58,475 nucleotides of DNA from Candidatus Calescibacterium sp. (GTDB lineage Bacteria; Calescibacteriota; Calescibacteriia; Calescibacteriales; Calescibacteriaceae): NCBI GenBank assembly GCA_025060505.1, contig JANXBU010000013.1, forward strand, positions 1-58,475. Direction: 5' to 3'. Numbering within the stretch: the first letter of the stretch is position 1; each line of letters starts with the position of its first letter. Below are positions 26,595 through 35,805 of the stretch, piece after piece. Position numbers and translations under genes: made by a program. A model generated the notes under the pieces. That model did no database searches, had not been told where the DNA came from, and saw nothing but the letters and a program-made list of their open reading frames with translations.

Positions 26595-27861
26595 TTTCTA
26601 CACTCTCCAGAAGTTCTTTTCTGAAAGATTTGACTATTTTTTTTGCTGGTAATGCTCCTGCATCAACATGGGCACATATTGCGCTCCCCGGTATCGACGA
26701 TGATATATCCTCCAGTATATCTATGTCTTTTTTCTCTGCTTTGCCATGCGCGAATTTTTCAAAAAGATACTCTATGAATTTTGTCCCTTCTCTGCAGGTT
26801 GTACACTGCCCGCACGATTCTTCTGCGTAGAATTTCGCCATGTTCATTCCAACTTCTGCTGCGCTGTGTTTTTCAGATATAACCACTACTGCGGCTGTTC
26901 CTAAAAATGAACCGAATGACGCTATTGACTCAAAATCTAAAGTTGCTTTTTCTATTTCTTCTGGTGTTAGAGGGGGGGCCGATGTGCCTCCCGGAACTAC
27001 CATCTTTATTTTACCGTTTGCACCTGCTATTTCAAGAAGCTTCTTCAGCGGAAAGCCCATAGGAAGCTCGTATATTCCCGGGTATTTTACATCTCCTGAT
27101 ACACAAAACAGTTTAGTACCAGTGCTTTTTTCCTTTCCTATGCTTTTGAACCAATCTCCACCATTTTTTACGATAAATGGAACTGCTGCAAGAGTCTCCA
27201 CGTTGTTCACACAGGTGGGATACCCGAGATAACCTTTTTGAGCAGGATAGGGTGGTCTTGGTCTTGGGTGTCCTCTTTTTCCTTCAAGAGAGTTCAAAAG
27301 TCCGGTTTCTTCTCCAACTATGTATGCTCCTGCTCCCTCCATAATTTCAATGCGATAATCTATACCGAATTTCTCCTTCACATATTTCTTTGCTTCATCA
27401 GCTGCTTTCCTGAGAATCTTTGCTTCTTCAAAGTATTCTCCTCTTATGTATATTATAAGTTCCTTTGTTCCTATTGCATATCCTCCTATCATCATACCTT
27501 CAAGAAGAAGATGCGGAGTGAGAGAAATTATATATCTGTCTTTAAATGTCCCGGGTTCACCCTCATCGGCATTGCATACAAGAAATTTTCTTCCTTCTTT
27601 TGGCATGAAGCTCCATTTTACACCAGTTGGAAATCCTGCTCCTCCTCTTCCACGAATACCTGACTTTTTTACTTCTTCTACTACTTCCTCTGGTTTCATC
27701 TGCAAAGCTTTTTTCAGTGATTCGTATCCACCGTTTTCAAGATAGCAAGATAAAGATGGGTCTTTCTTCAAAAATAGGTCACAAAATATAGGATTGAACC
27801 CGTCAATCTTTGCCTTAGTCCTTATCTTTTCCAGCGAACTTTCTGCTGTTATTTCTACCAT
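26572..27861 (-). CDS. nuoF: NADH dehydrogenase 51-kDa-type subunit (NuoF/HydB-like flavoprotein)
   Basis: This subunit oxidises NAD(P)H through FMN and passes electrons to Fe-S centres, in complex I or in bifurcating hydrogenases and related complexes. The FMN/NADH loop is GIRGRGGAGFPTGVKW (68-83), with CNADEGEPGTFKDR (96-109). The 4Fe-4S ligands are Cys350, 353 and 356 in ESCGQCTTCREGT, and Cys396 in SAICAHVDAG. The 429-residue length is that of plain NuoF; it lacks the ferredoxin-like additions of HydB. NuoE, NuoG and the membrane subunits are not in the window, so its complex cannot be decided here. A good Shine-Dalgarno site (AAGGAGGTTAC) precedes the ATG. Confidence 0.9.
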   Translation of the reverse strand: MVEITAESSLEKIRTKAKIDGFNPIFCDLFLKKDPSLSCYLENGGYESLKKALQMKPEEVVEEVKKSGIRGRGGAGFPTGVKWSFMPKEGRKFLVCNADEGEPGTFKDRYIISLTPHLLLEGMMIGGYAIGTKELIIYIRGEYFEEAKILRKAADEAKKYVKEKFGIDYRIEIMEGAGAYIVGEETGLLNSLEGKRGHPRPRPPYPAQKGYLGYPTCVNNVETLAAVPFIVKNGGDWFKSIGKEKSTGTKLFCVSGDVKYPGIYELPMGFPLKKLLEIAGANGKIKMVVPGGTSAPPLTPEEIEKATLDFESIASFGSFLGTAAVVVISEKHSAAEVGMNMAKFYAEESCGQCTTCREGTKFIEYLFEKFAHGKAEKKDIDILEDISSSIPGSAICAHVDAGALPAKKIVKSFRKELLESVENGNTKQN

Positions 27862-27905
27862 GCCTTGTAACCTCCTTCTTAAATATATTTAACAGAGACG
27901 GAGGA

Positions 27906-28196
27906 TTAAGAAAGTGTGTTGTTTAGGAAATTAACAAAATACTTTCCTGCCTGTTGATAAAATTTATTATCCTGAGCTTCTTTCTGAAATATGTTTTCAA
28001 CCTCTGCTATCTTTTCTTTTGTTATAACTTTTATCTTATTGTTGTTAAGCGTTCTTTTTACATAGGCTAAAACTTGCTGTCTTCTCTGGGCTACTCCCGG
28101 AAATCCCTTCAGGTGATTTTTTATATATTTCTCAAAGTGTTTCCATACTGGTTTCCAGTCAAATGGGAATACTTTGAGTTTTTCTTTTTGCTCCAT
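27906..28196 (-). CDS. Hypothetical 96-aa protein upstream of nuoF
   Basis: I do not recognise this basic, helical, soluble protein. It begins MEQKEKLKVFPFDWKPVW, and the middle section KGFPGVAQRRQQVLAYVK looks like a helix pair. No signal peptide, cysteine or metal motif is present. It has a clear Shine-Dalgarno (GGGAGGATT) and ends 44 bp before nuoF in the same direction, so the two are likely one transcript. The function is unknown. Confidence 0.75.
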   Translation of the reverse strand: MEQKEKLKVFPFDWKPVWKHFEKYIKNHLKGFPGVAQRRQQVLAYVKRTLNNNKIKVITKEKIAEVENIFQKEAQDNKFYQQAGKYFVNFLNNTLS

Positions 28197-28394
28197 ATAA
28201 TCCTCCCTCTCTGTTTAAAATTTTTACAGAAATTTAGTAGATAATAGATTACCTTGCAATATTTTCAGAATTTTTCATATATATTCTAAACAAATATTGG
28301 AAAATTTTTCTAATTTGATATAAGTTGTTGAATCTTGATAAGAAGAAAAATCAAAAAATACGAAATCAAATTTCTGTTTCTGAAAAATAACGAT

Positions 28395-28949
28395 ATGGTA
28401 ATGTGTGATAAATGGATAAAACAGATGGTAAAAGAATACAGAATGATTGAACCGTTTGAGGACTCTCTGGTAGTTAAGGGTAAAATATCCTATGGTATAT
28501 CTTCTTATGGGTACGATTTTCGTGTTGCTGATGAATTTAAGATATTTACGAATGTGGCATCTACTATTGTAGATCCAAAGAACTTTGATGAGAGATCGTT
28601 TGTAACAGTTCGTGGAGACTATTGTATAATTCCTCCGAACTCTTTTGCCTTGGCAAGATCTGTTGAATATTTCAGGATCCCCAGAGATGTTCTTGGAATT
28701 TGTGTTGGAAAGTCAACATATGCCAGATGTGGTATCATCGTAAATGTTACACCCCTTGAGCCAGAGTGGGAGGGCTATCTTACAGTCGAAATATCTAACA
28801 CCACGCCTCTTCCGGCCAAGATTTACGCTTTTGAAGGTATAGCACAGCTTATATTTCTGAAAGGCAATGAAATTTGTGAGGTGTCTTATTCCCAGAGAAA
28901 AGGGAAGTATATGAGACAACACGGAATAGTTCTGCCGCATGTTGAATGA
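28395..28949 (+). CDS. dcd: dCTP deaminase
   Basis: This enzyme deaminates dCTP to dUTP (some family members go on to dUMP) for thymidylate synthesis. From the ATG at 28395 the protein has 184 residues and begins like other family members: [20 protein letters not shown], then [20 protein letters not shown]. Catalytic Glu132 lies in TVEISN, with KSTYARCG (106-113) as the Ser/Arg motif. The frame stays open up to a TTG at 28335, but those 20 extra residues do not match the family, so the ATG is preferred. Whether it is mono- or bifunctional cannot be told. pheA follows 26 bp later. Confidence 0.9.
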   Translation: MVMCDKWIKQMVKEYRMIEPFEDSLVVKGKISYGISSYGYDFRVADEFKIFTNVASTIVDPKNFDERSFVTVRGDYCIIPPNSFALARSVEYFRIPRDVLGICVGKSTYARCGIIVNVTPLEPEWEGYLTVEISNTTPLPAKIYAFEGIAQLIFLKGNEICEVSYSQRKGKYMRQHGIVLPHVE

Positions 28950-28975
28950 AAATTAAAAAGAGATAACAAAGAAAC

Positions 28976-30064
28976 ATGGAAGAACTTAAAAAGTTAAGGG
29001 AGAAAATAGATCTGATTGATGCTAAGCTGCTTGATCTACTTGAAAAAAGAGCGAGGGTTGCAAAAGAGATATACCTAATAAAACAAAGAGATAATATTCC
29101 TATTTTTGATGTCTTGAGGGAAGATGAGAAGTTGGCTTGGGTGGGAAACTACGTTAAGCTTTTTCCAAAAGAGGCAGCAACAAAGATTTTCGTTGAAATT
29201 TTCTCTGCGACAAGAAAAATTGGTGGAAATGTTAAAGTTGCTTACTTGGGTCCAGAGGGAAGCTTTTCTCACCTAGCTTCGATTTCGGTTTTTGGATCAT
29301 CAGCCGAGTTCTCATCGGGAGGACTTGAAGACATATTTTTGAAAGTTCAGAAAGGAGAAACAGATTTTGGTGTTATTCCTATGGAAAACTCAAGAGATGG
29401 ACTTGTTGGAGAGTCACTTGACCTACTTCTTGAAAGCAATGTAAAGATAATATATGAAGTTTCAATGAAAGTTTCATTCTGCTTTTTCTCAAACGCGGAG
29501 GATATAAAAGATGTAAAAAGACTTTACTCTCACCAGAAAGCTCTTGTTCAGTGTTCAAAGTGGATAAAAGATAATCTTGTTGATGTTGACATAATATATA
29601 CGAGTTCCACATCTGAGGGAGCAAGAAGAGCTTATCAAGATAAACAAGGTGGAGCAATAGCGTCTGAGGAAATATCTAAAATATTAGATTTCAAAATATT
29701 TATCAGAGATATTCAAGATTCTCCGGATGAAAGAACAGAGTTTGCAGTTATTTCTTCCAATGACTTGTATGAGAAGTTGATCTCTACAAGAGATATTGCT
29801 GGCAAGAAGATCCGTGTTTCATTTTGCTTTTCTGTTGTGGATGAACCGGGGTCTCTTTTCAGAGTTCTTCAACCGATAGCTAAGAGAAAGATAAATATGA
29901 AAAAGATACACTCAAGGCCAGATAAAATTACAAAAAGATATAATTTTTTCGTTGAAATAGAAAGACCAAATAACAGATCAATCATGGAACGAACATTTAC
30001 GGATATGAAGAAAAATACTGTGTTCTTTAAGATCTTTGGGGAGTATCCCTACAGAGTGATTTGA
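28976..30064 (+). CDS. pheA: Bifunctional chorismate mutase/prephenate dehydratase
   Basis: The enzyme converts chorismate to prephenate and then to phenylpyruvate in phenylalanine synthesis. Residues 1 to about 85 form an AroQ chorismate mutase (LREKIDLIDAKLLDLLEKRA). Residues 92-270 form the dehydratase, starting VAYLGPEGSFSHLAS. The final 80 residues are an ACT domain (DEPGSLFRVLQPIAKRKINM) for Phe feedback. The usual TRF active-site triplet reads TEF in DERTEFAVI, an unusual Arg-to-Glu change worth checking. The length (362 aa) is normal for P-proteins. It is probably co-transcribed with dcd. Confidence 0.92.
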   Translation: MEELKKLREKIDLIDAKLLDLLEKRARVAKEIYLIKQRDNIPIFDVLREDEKLAWVGNYVKLFPKEAATKIFVEIFSATRKIGGNVKVAYLGPEGSFSHLASISVFGSSAEFSSGGLEDIFLKVQKGETDFGVIPMENSRDGLVGESLDLLLESNVKIIYEVSMKVSFCFFSNAEDIKDVKRLYSHQKALVQCSKWIKDNLVDVDIIYTSSTSEGARRAYQDKQGGAIASEEISKILDFKIFIRDIQDSPDERTEFAVISSNDLYEKLISTRDIAGKKIRVSFCFSVVDEPGSLFRVLQPIAKRKINMKKIHSRPDKITKRYNFFVEIERPNNRSIMERTFTDMKKNTVFFKIFGEYPYRVI

Positions 30065-30088
30065 TTTATTCGTTTTTCTATTTTCAAT

Positions 30089-32092
30089 TTACATTATTCC
30101 AAATTGAGATAGTAAGTTTGTAAGATTCTTGCCTACTATTTGTATAAATATGTTTATCTCGAACATATCTGGGAGCTGGTAGCCTTGTCCCTTCACATTC
30201 GCTCTGTACTGAGCTGGTATGGATGTTCTCAGAAAATCCTTGTTTATATATAGGAAGCCATATAGGTTCGGGCTTTGAAGAAGAATGTAGGGTACTATTG
30301 AAGAAATTCCATCTCTTGGTAATGGTTCCGGTTGTTGGTTTTTTGTTTTTATTTTTGATATGTTAGAAAAATGTTCGCTGTCTGATATAATAAGGTTCCC
30401 GTTGCATTGAGATGATATAAATGTCCCATCAATATTTTTCAGATCTTCCTTTTCAATACAGAATCTTATACACTCTTGTTCGTTTCTTTGTGTGCATATT
30501 TCTTGCGGTGTTTCCTGATTTCCACAATCTTCTCCACAATAGTTTTCGCATACTTTTTCTTCTGGGGAAAGGGGAGTCCAAAGACATTCTAAGTATCTGA
30601 TATTACATCTTTTTTCGGATTTTCTGAAGCAATATCTTGTTTTCGGGTATTTGCAGAAGAAAATAAAAACTGGGTTATCCTCTGCCAGAGGACTTATTCT
30701 TGGTGAATCTGATATACATTCCCATTCAAGTATAAATCTGTGATCCTCGGTCCAGGCAGGAAGAATATCTCTTATACTTATGGGTTTCTCAAAAACCGGT
30801 TTCAGAGAAAATCCGATTTGGTCCGGAATTATACCTTTTATGATTCCAGAGATGAATCCGGGATTTATTATGTTCCCTAAATTTTGAATTATATTGGGTG
30901 GTAGCCCTGCGCTTCCTGCGACGCTCACTATATTACTTATAATTGAATCAAATATTCCTGTTTTGAGTATTGCAACTATTAAGAACGAAGTTATTTCTAT
31001 AATGTCTCCCCATTTTACCATACTTCCATCTATACTTTTTGCCATATTCTCAAAAAAATACTTGAGATCTGGCGGAGGAATATTTACAGATGCTACCGTT
31101 CTACCTTTTCTTTCAGTTAATTCTGGATCATAAAAGTATGTTGAGGAGGTTGGAAATGAAAGTTTTGCGAGCTTTTCTCCTGTTTCTTCTTCGCTCTCAT
31201 AAGCAATTATGTCATCTTCTTGATTATCTTTTTCGTTGGTGATGTAATCGTAAAATAGTATTCCGTATTCGGACATTTTCCTTATAGCATTTGGTATATC
31301 TTCTTTCATATATTTCAGACCGCGTTTTGGTTCAACTCCGAGAAAAGTTTCTCTATCATTCAGAATGAAGGGAATTATGTTCAGGACAACAATTCGGGGA
31401 TTTTCCTGTATTGCCGAGATCCCTCCAAGATCTTCTATATAGTTGTATATCCTAGCAAAGTTTCTTACATCAAGATGTATATCAATTGAAATCAGAATCT
31501 TCAGTACTGTTTCTGCTAATCTGAAAAGAGATGAGAGTAAAGCTGCATCTGTTCTATCTACTTCTCCTGTTAATTCTATCTGCCAGAAGACTGTATCACG
31601 AAATTTCACGGTCCAGGTAAGACCTTCTATGTATAAGCTCCAGTCGTCGTTTGAGTTTGCAGCAATTTCTGAGTTCTCAAGTATGTTTGATATAGGTTGA
31701 ATTATGTTTGAATCTACTATGTAATAAACAATATCGTTTAAAGATGGTTGATCATTTTCTGATTCAAATTTTAATCTGGGTGAAAATCCTCCTATAAGCT
31801 GAACGATTATATTACCTATTTCAATTACAACTTTTTCTATCTGTTTGAAAAGAACTCCTGTTTGGGTTATCGCCATACCCATTCTTGCTTTTGGATTTTT
31901 TGGATCTTTTTCTATTGCTCTTGAAAAGTGGTATGCTGCTCCAGCCCAATCTTGCTCCTGTAATCTGCTTACCCCGTTTCTTATTATATCGTCTATGCTT
32001 TCTTCTTTTTTCTTACATTTTAATGGTTCAAAAAGTATTAAGCACAAAATGGCGACGAAAAAAAATTTTATTCTGTTTCTAGATGTGATCAT
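30089..32092 (-). CDS. Envelope protein with TPR-like start and Cys-rich segment (possible lipoprotein)
   Basis: The protein has 667 residues. A basic N-terminus and hydrophobic stretch (8-22) end in FEPLKCKKKE; Cys26 could be a lipid-attachment site, but Lys at -1 is not canonical, so this may be an ordinary signal peptide. A TPR-like unit follows (DWAGAAYHFSRAIEKDPKNPKA, about 48-69). The middle is helical without known motifs, and a region around 475-585 has 12 cysteines, suggesting disulfides or metal binding outside the cytoplasm. I recognise no family beyond the TPR and infer no function. It converges with pheA (24-bp gap). Confidence 0.7.
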   Translation of the reverse strand: MITSRNRIKFFFVAILCLILFEPLKCKKKEESIDDIIRNGVSRLQEQDWAGAAYHFSRAIEKDPKNPKARMGMAITQTGVLFKQIEKVVIEIGNIIVQLIGGFSPRLKFESENDQPSLNDIVYYIVDSNIIQPISNILENSEIAANSNDDWSLYIEGLTWTVKFRDTVFWQIELTGEVDRTDAALLSSLFRLAETVLKILISIDIHLDVRNFARIYNYIEDLGGISAIQENPRIVVLNIIPFILNDRETFLGVEPKRGLKYMKEDIPNAIRKMSEYGILFYDYITNEKDNQEDDIIAYESEEETGEKLAKLSFPTSSTYFYDPELTERKGRTVASVNIPPPDLKYFFENMAKSIDGSMVKWGDIIEITSFLIVAILKTGIFDSIISNIVSVAGSAGLPPNIIQNLGNIINPGFISGIIKGIIPDQIGFSLKPVFEKPISIRDILPAWTEDHRFILEWECISDSPRISPLAEDNPVFIFFCKYPKTRYCFRKSEKRCNIRYLECLWTPLSPEEKVCENYCGEDCGNQETPQEICTQRNEQECIRFCIEKEDLKNIDGTFISSQCNGNLIISDSEHFSNISKIKTKNQQPEPLPRDGISSIVPYILLQSPNLYGFLYINKDFLRTSIPAQYRANVKGQGYQLPDMFEINIFIQIVGKNLTNLLSQFGIM

Positions 32093-32149
32093 GTATTTTT
32101 AAAAACAATAATAACAAGTAAAATATAGTGATTCTCTCCTTTTTATGAC

Positions 32150-33283
32150 CTAATTTTGAATAGAGTTCTTTGACAAGTTCTTTTTCATAAGAAGGCTTTT
32201 CAGATATTCCTCTATAAACTCATCAATCTGTCCATCAAGAACTTTTTCGGCTTGGGTTGTTTCATATCCAGTTCTGTGGTCTTTGACAAGTTTATATGGA
32301 TGTAGTATGTAACTTCTTATCTGGTTTCCCCATGCTATGTCTTTTTTCTCAACCAGACTCTCTTTTTCTTCTTGTCTTTTTCTCATTTCAATCTCGTATA
32401 ATCTTGATTGAAGTATTTTCATCGCAATTTGTTTATTTTTGTGTTGAGATCTTTCATTCTGGCATACAACTACTATTCCGGTAGGTATATGCTTTATTCT
32501 TACTGCTGAATCTGTTTTATTCACATGCTGTCCGCCAGGACCGGATGCTCTGAAAGTCTCTATTATTATTTCTTCCGGATTTATTTTGATCTCTACTGTG
32601 TCGTCGATTTCTGGGTAGACTGTAACAGCTGCAAAAGATGTGTGTCTTCTTTTTGCTGCATCAAAAGGTGAGATTCTAACAAGTCTATGTATTCCTGATT
32701 CTCCCTTCAGAAGTCCATAAGCGAACTCTCCCTCAATAACGAGGGTCACGCTCTTTATTCCAGCTTGTTCTCCCGGAATTTTATCTATGATTTTTGCATC
32801 AAAGCCCTTTTCTTGAGCCCATCTTATATACATTCTGAGAAGCATTCCAGCCCAATCCATACTTTCTGTACCACCAGCTCCAGGAGTTATCTCAACAATA
32901 GCGTTTGACCTATCATATTTATCAGAAAGCATAAGCGTAAATTTCAAATTCTTTATCTCATCTTTTGCCTTAGGTACTAACTCAGATAGTTCCTTTATTA
33001 TTTCTGGGTCAGGTGTTTCTTTCCAAATCTCCATAAATCCGTCAATATCATAAATTATCTTCTCTGCGCTCTGTACTCTTTTGATTTCGTCTTCAAGATA
33101 GCTCTTTCTTTTCAGAAGTTCTGAAATTTTCTCATGATCTACTTCTGACTCAAGCATTTTGTTTATATTCTCAATTTCTTCTTTGAACTTATTTGTATTC
33201 GCTATGTCCTTTAAACTATAGAAAGTGTTTCTTATCTCTTCTATATCGTTGTAAAGATCTTGTATATTTTTATCTGTTGCCAT
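32150..33283 (-). CDS. prfB: Peptide chain release factor 2
   Basis: RF2 ends translation at UGA and UAA. The protein has 377 residues; the stop-recognition tripeptide SPF is at 205-207 (VRISPFDAAKRRH), and the peptidyl-hydrolysis motif GGQ is at 250-252 (ASGPGGQHVNKTDSAVRI). The gene is read through in one frame from the ATG. The programmed +1 frameshift with an early UGA, found in most bacterial prfB genes, is absent, so this autoregulation is missing. The gene is monocistronic. Confidence 0.95.
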   Translation of the reverse strand: MATDKNIQDLYNDIEEIRNTFYSLKDIANTNKFKEEIENINKMLESEVDHEKISELLKRKSYLEDEIKRVQSAEKIIYDIDGFMEIWKETPDPEIIKELSELVPKAKDEIKNLKFTLMLSDKYDRSNAIVEITPGAGGTESMDWAGMLLRMYIRWAQEKGFDAKIIDKIPGEQAGIKSVTLVIEGEFAYGLLKGESGIHRLVRISPFDAAKRRHTSFAAVTVYPEIDDTVEIKINPEEIIIETFRASGPGGQHVNKTDSAVRIKHIPTGIVVVCQNERSQHKNKQIAMKILQSRLYEIEMRKRQEEKESLVEKKDIAWGNQIRSYILHPYKLVKDHRTGYETTQAEKVLDGQIDEFIEEYLKSLLMKKNLSKNSIQN

Positions 33284-33288
33284 AACAA

Positions 33289-33294
33289 ATAGTA
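33289..33294 (-). promoter_or_regulatory. Candidate -10 of prfB, leaderless geometry
   Basis: TACTAT on the minus strand ends five bases before the prfB ATG at 33283. No Shine-Dalgarno site and no convincing -35 are present. Confidence 0.35.
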
Positions 33295-33355
33295 GATTTT
33301 ATTTCAATATTTTGGCCTTTCTTATTTTTTCATTTTCTTTTCAAAATTACAAAGT

Positions 33356-33949
33356 ATGTTTTCTGGAATAGTTGAGAAAGTAGGAATAGTAAAGAAAATA
33401 GAGAATCAAGGAAGCAAAATCTTTGTTGGAGCTGGGTTCAGTGTAAAGAGAGGAGAATCTGTCTCGGTCAATGGTGCTTGCCTTACGGTAGTTAGCTCAA
33501 AAAAAGGTGTTCTGGAATTTGACTTATCTCCGGAAACTCTCAGAAGAACGAATCTAAAATACTGCGCCAGAGGTTCAGCTGTCAACCTGGAGAGATCTCT
33601 GAAGCTTGGAGATAGAATTTCCGGACATATAGTTCAGGGACATATACTTACTACCTTAAAGATTATTTCTATAGAATCTTCTGGGATGTTCCATAGATTT
33701 GAGTTTGAGATGAAAGATGAAGTTAAACCTTATATAATACACAAAGGATATGTTGCTATAGATGGTATATCACTTACTGTTTCTGAAATTCTTGAGAAAT
33801 CTTTTTTGGTAGATATAATTCCAGAAACTTACAGAATAACTAACCTTCGTTTCAGAAAACAGAACGATGAGGTGAACTTTGAACCAGATATAATCGTGAA
33901 AACTATCGTAGATAAAATCAGAGAAATAGTACCGAATCTAAAGAGATGA
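33356..33949 (+). CDS. ribE: Riboflavin synthase, alpha subunit
   Basis: Two molecules of lumazine are dismutated to riboflavin in the last step of vitamin B2 synthesis. The protein has 197 residues and starts with the invariant MFSGIVEKVG. It has two lumazine-binding repeats, each with a VNGACLTV- or IDGISLTV-type motif (about 38-45 and 135-142), plus SGHIVQGH. ribB, ribD and ribH are not nearby, and no FMN riboswitch signature is visible in the 72-bp gap to prfB. The symbol could equally be ribC by other conventions. Confidence 0.95.
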   Translation: MFSGIVEKVGIVKKIENQGSKIFVGAGFSVKRGESVSVNGACLTVVSSKKGVLEFDLSPETLRRTNLKYCARGSAVNLERSLKLGDRISGHIVQGHILTTLKIISIESSGMFHRFEFEMKDEVKPYIIHKGYVAIDGISLTVSEILEKSFLVDIIPETYRITNLRFRKQNDEVNFEPDIIVKTIVDKIREIVPNLKR

Positions 33950-34304
33950 TTCGTAGATGAGATATATATTGTTATGGAACAGAAAAAAGCGCAATTTCAA
34001 AACAGTCAAAACAAATCTTATCAGAAGAGCTTGAATTTCACTGATAATTTTTCTTGCGTTAAAGTGTAAGTTCAGGGAGTTTGATCTGTACCATATTAAA
34101 TGCAAAAATGTTTTGCAAAGACGTTTGTAAGTTATTTGGTAGGTCGGAGAGGGTAAAACGAGAGGCTATAAAATCTTTTCGAAAATCTATGATTCTTCGG
34201 GATTTGTAAAATCAAAAAAGCTTGCAAGAATCTAATGTATAGATCAGGAATCTTAATAAATAGATAGATCAGAGAACTGCAAATACTTTCTGAAACTGGT
34301 AAAC
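33950..34304. other. 355-bp intergenic region after riboflavin synthase
   Basis: No ORF over 30 codons, hairpin terminator or tRNA is seen. A purine-rich tract GGTCGGAGAGGGTAAAACGA is at about 34143. Nothing could be assigned. Confidence 0.35.
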
Positions 34305-34739
34305 ATGTTTGAGATAATAGATCACACGGCAGATGTAGCCTTTGTGGTAAAGGCTCAAGATGAAAGATCTCTTATAAAGGATGCACTTGACGCTCTACAC
34401 TACATATATTTTGAAAAGCTACCGGATAGATCTGATAACTCTGAGAAGAGAACAGTAAAAGTTGAAGGTATAAACTTAGAGGATGCGATTATCAGTTTTC
34501 TGAATGAAATTGTTTATATATTTGATTCTCAGAAGCTTGTTTTTTCTGGTGTTCAGGATATAGATGTTTTCTACAGAGAAGATGGAGAAGTAGTGATAGA
34601 ATCTCAGTTGCTGTTTTCAAAGTTTTCTCCTGAGAAGCACAATCCTGTTATATATGTGAAAGCTGTGACTTACGGTGGTGCAAATATCAAAAGGGATGAA
34701 AACAACAATCTTCAGATGACACTCATAGTTGATATATGA
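34305..34739 (+). CDS. Archease
   Basis: Archease is a small metal-binding chaperone that enables multiple turnover by the RNA ligase RtcB in tRNA splicing or RNA repair. The protein has 144 residues. The N-terminal FEIIDHTADVAF carries the conserved acidic residue Asp10, KAVTYGG (119-125) and the terminal IVDI (Asp143) supply the other conserved positions. RtcB is not encoded nearby. The gene is convergent with tatA, with only 10 bp between stop codons. Confidence 0.9.
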   Translation: MFEIIDHTADVAFVVKAQDERSLIKDALDALHYIYFEKLPDRSDNSEKRTVKVEGINLEDAIISFLNEIVYIFDSQKLVFSGVQDIDVFYREDGEVVIESQLLFSKFSPEKHNPVIYVKAVTYGGANIKRDENNNLQMTLIVDI

Positions 34740-34749
34740 TTTTGGAGTA

Positions 34750-34974
34750 CTACTCTTTTTTGTATTTGTCTATATTTTTTATCTGAAGATATGTTTCTTC
34801 TTCATAGAGTTTCAGTTCCTCCTGAATTTTTCTCTTGACCTGTTCTCTGGCTCTTACGAAATCTCTTATGACTTTTGCGAGCGATCGAGCAAATTCTGGA
34901 ATTCTCTTTGGTCCAACTACAATCAGAGCAACCACTATTATCACAACTAGCTCTTGCCAACCTATTCCAAACAT
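34750..34974 (-). CDS. tatA: Twin-arginine translocase TatA/TatB-family subunit
   Basis: This pore or receptor component exports folded proteins with twin-Arg signal peptides. The protein has 74 residues: a short periplasmic N-terminus, one transmembrane helix ELVVIIVVALIVVGPK with the Gly-Pro hinge (21-22), the amphipathic helix RIPEFARSLAKVIRDFVR, and a charged tail. The missing FG before the amphipathic helix and the GPKRIPE motif lean toward TatB-like members, but the short length fits TatA. tatC is not adjacent. Confidence 0.88.
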   Translation of the reverse strand: MFGIGWQELVVIIVVALIVVGPKRIPEFARSLAKVIRDFVRAREQVKRKIQEELKLYEEETYLQIKNIDKYKKE

Positions 34975-35108
34975 ATAATATCAAAAATTAGCCTTCCTTC
35001 AATATCTTTACAAAAATTGAGGAAAGATCAAAAATAAATTCCGATAAGCCATAGTCAATTGCTGAATCTATTTTCAACTAATTCTGTCAGATCATTCTGT
35101 CAAAACAT

Positions 35109-35492
35109 TTAACTCTTTGAGAAAATTTTGTTGAACAGATGTGAAAGCAGAACTGTCGTGGGTACAAGAACAAGCCATACAGTGGCATTTATGATCGGAT
35201 TTCCTTTTTCTTCAATTACAAGAATTCCGAGTTTCCACCCCAGAAAGTCTAAAATCCATCCTCCTATAATTCCTATAACTATATAAAGAAAGATGTTTCT
35301 CACTCTGAAACTTCCGAGTGCATATATACCTGCAAGAAATATCCATAATACAAAAAAGATAGCTGGTGTTGAAAGTATTTTGTGGCTCCCCTCGACTCTG
35401 TAAAATTCGTTTGTATCAGATATGTACTCAACGATTGTGTTAAGAACTGATGCAATTGTTCCACCTAAAAATGATGCGATGATTTTTTTCAT
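35109..35492 (-). CDS. Small polytopic membrane protein, unknown function
   Basis: The protein has 127 residues with about four hydrophobic helices (roughly 3-20, 43-62, 68-90 and 103-122) linked by short polar loops. Motifs such as GGWILDFLGWKLGI are not recognised. It lies between tatA and tilS, each more than 130 bp away, so it is probably expressed alone. Confidence 0.65.
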   Translation of the reverse strand: MKKIIASFLGGTIASVLNTIVEYISDTNEFYRVEGSHKILSTPAIFFVLWIFLAGIYALGSFRVRNIFLYIVIGIIGGWILDFLGWKLGILVIEEKGNPIINATVWLVLVPTTVLLSHLFNKIFSKS

Positions 35493-35805
35493 AATAGAAG
35501 TTTAGTATTTTTCGGGTGTTAATCAAATGTTTGTGGAAGGGCAAAAGCCCGATGCATCTTTAACTATAGCTAACATTTTAAAGCTATTTAATGAAATTCA
35601 GATGACCAAGGTGCCAAGAATTTATTTTTCCATATTCTTTTCGTGTCCGAAACTATGCAAAGATATAATTCTCTGGGTGAGCTTTTGGATCTAAATCACT
35701 TTGTTGTGAATATTAGAAGGAAATAGAAACTACAGAGATATATTATTGTGTTATTACAGCAAAGCGGGAGTGATTAATCTTTACCTAATGACTGATTTTT
35801 AAAAA
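35493..35805. other. 313-bp intergenic region before tilS 3' end
   Basis: It contains a tight hairpin GGGC-AAAA-GCCC at about 35537-35548 next to the palindrome GATGCATC. A 55-codon plus-strand ORF (35527-35694, starting MFVEGQKPDASLTIANILKL) covers this hairpin but lacks a ribosome binding site and similarity, so it is not called as a gene. Confidence 0.35.

Noticed and set aside
28335-28394. N-terminal extension of dcd from a TTG start
   Set aside because: The extra residues do not match the family, whose conserved start fits the ATG at 28395.
33284-33355. FMN riboswitch before riboflavin synthase
   Set aside because: The gap is only 72 bp and lacks the conserved FMN-aptamer segments.
35527-35694. 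55-codon ORF in the tatA-side/tilS spacer
   Set aside because: No ribosome binding site, covers a hairpin, and no recognisable similarity; the length is expected by chance.
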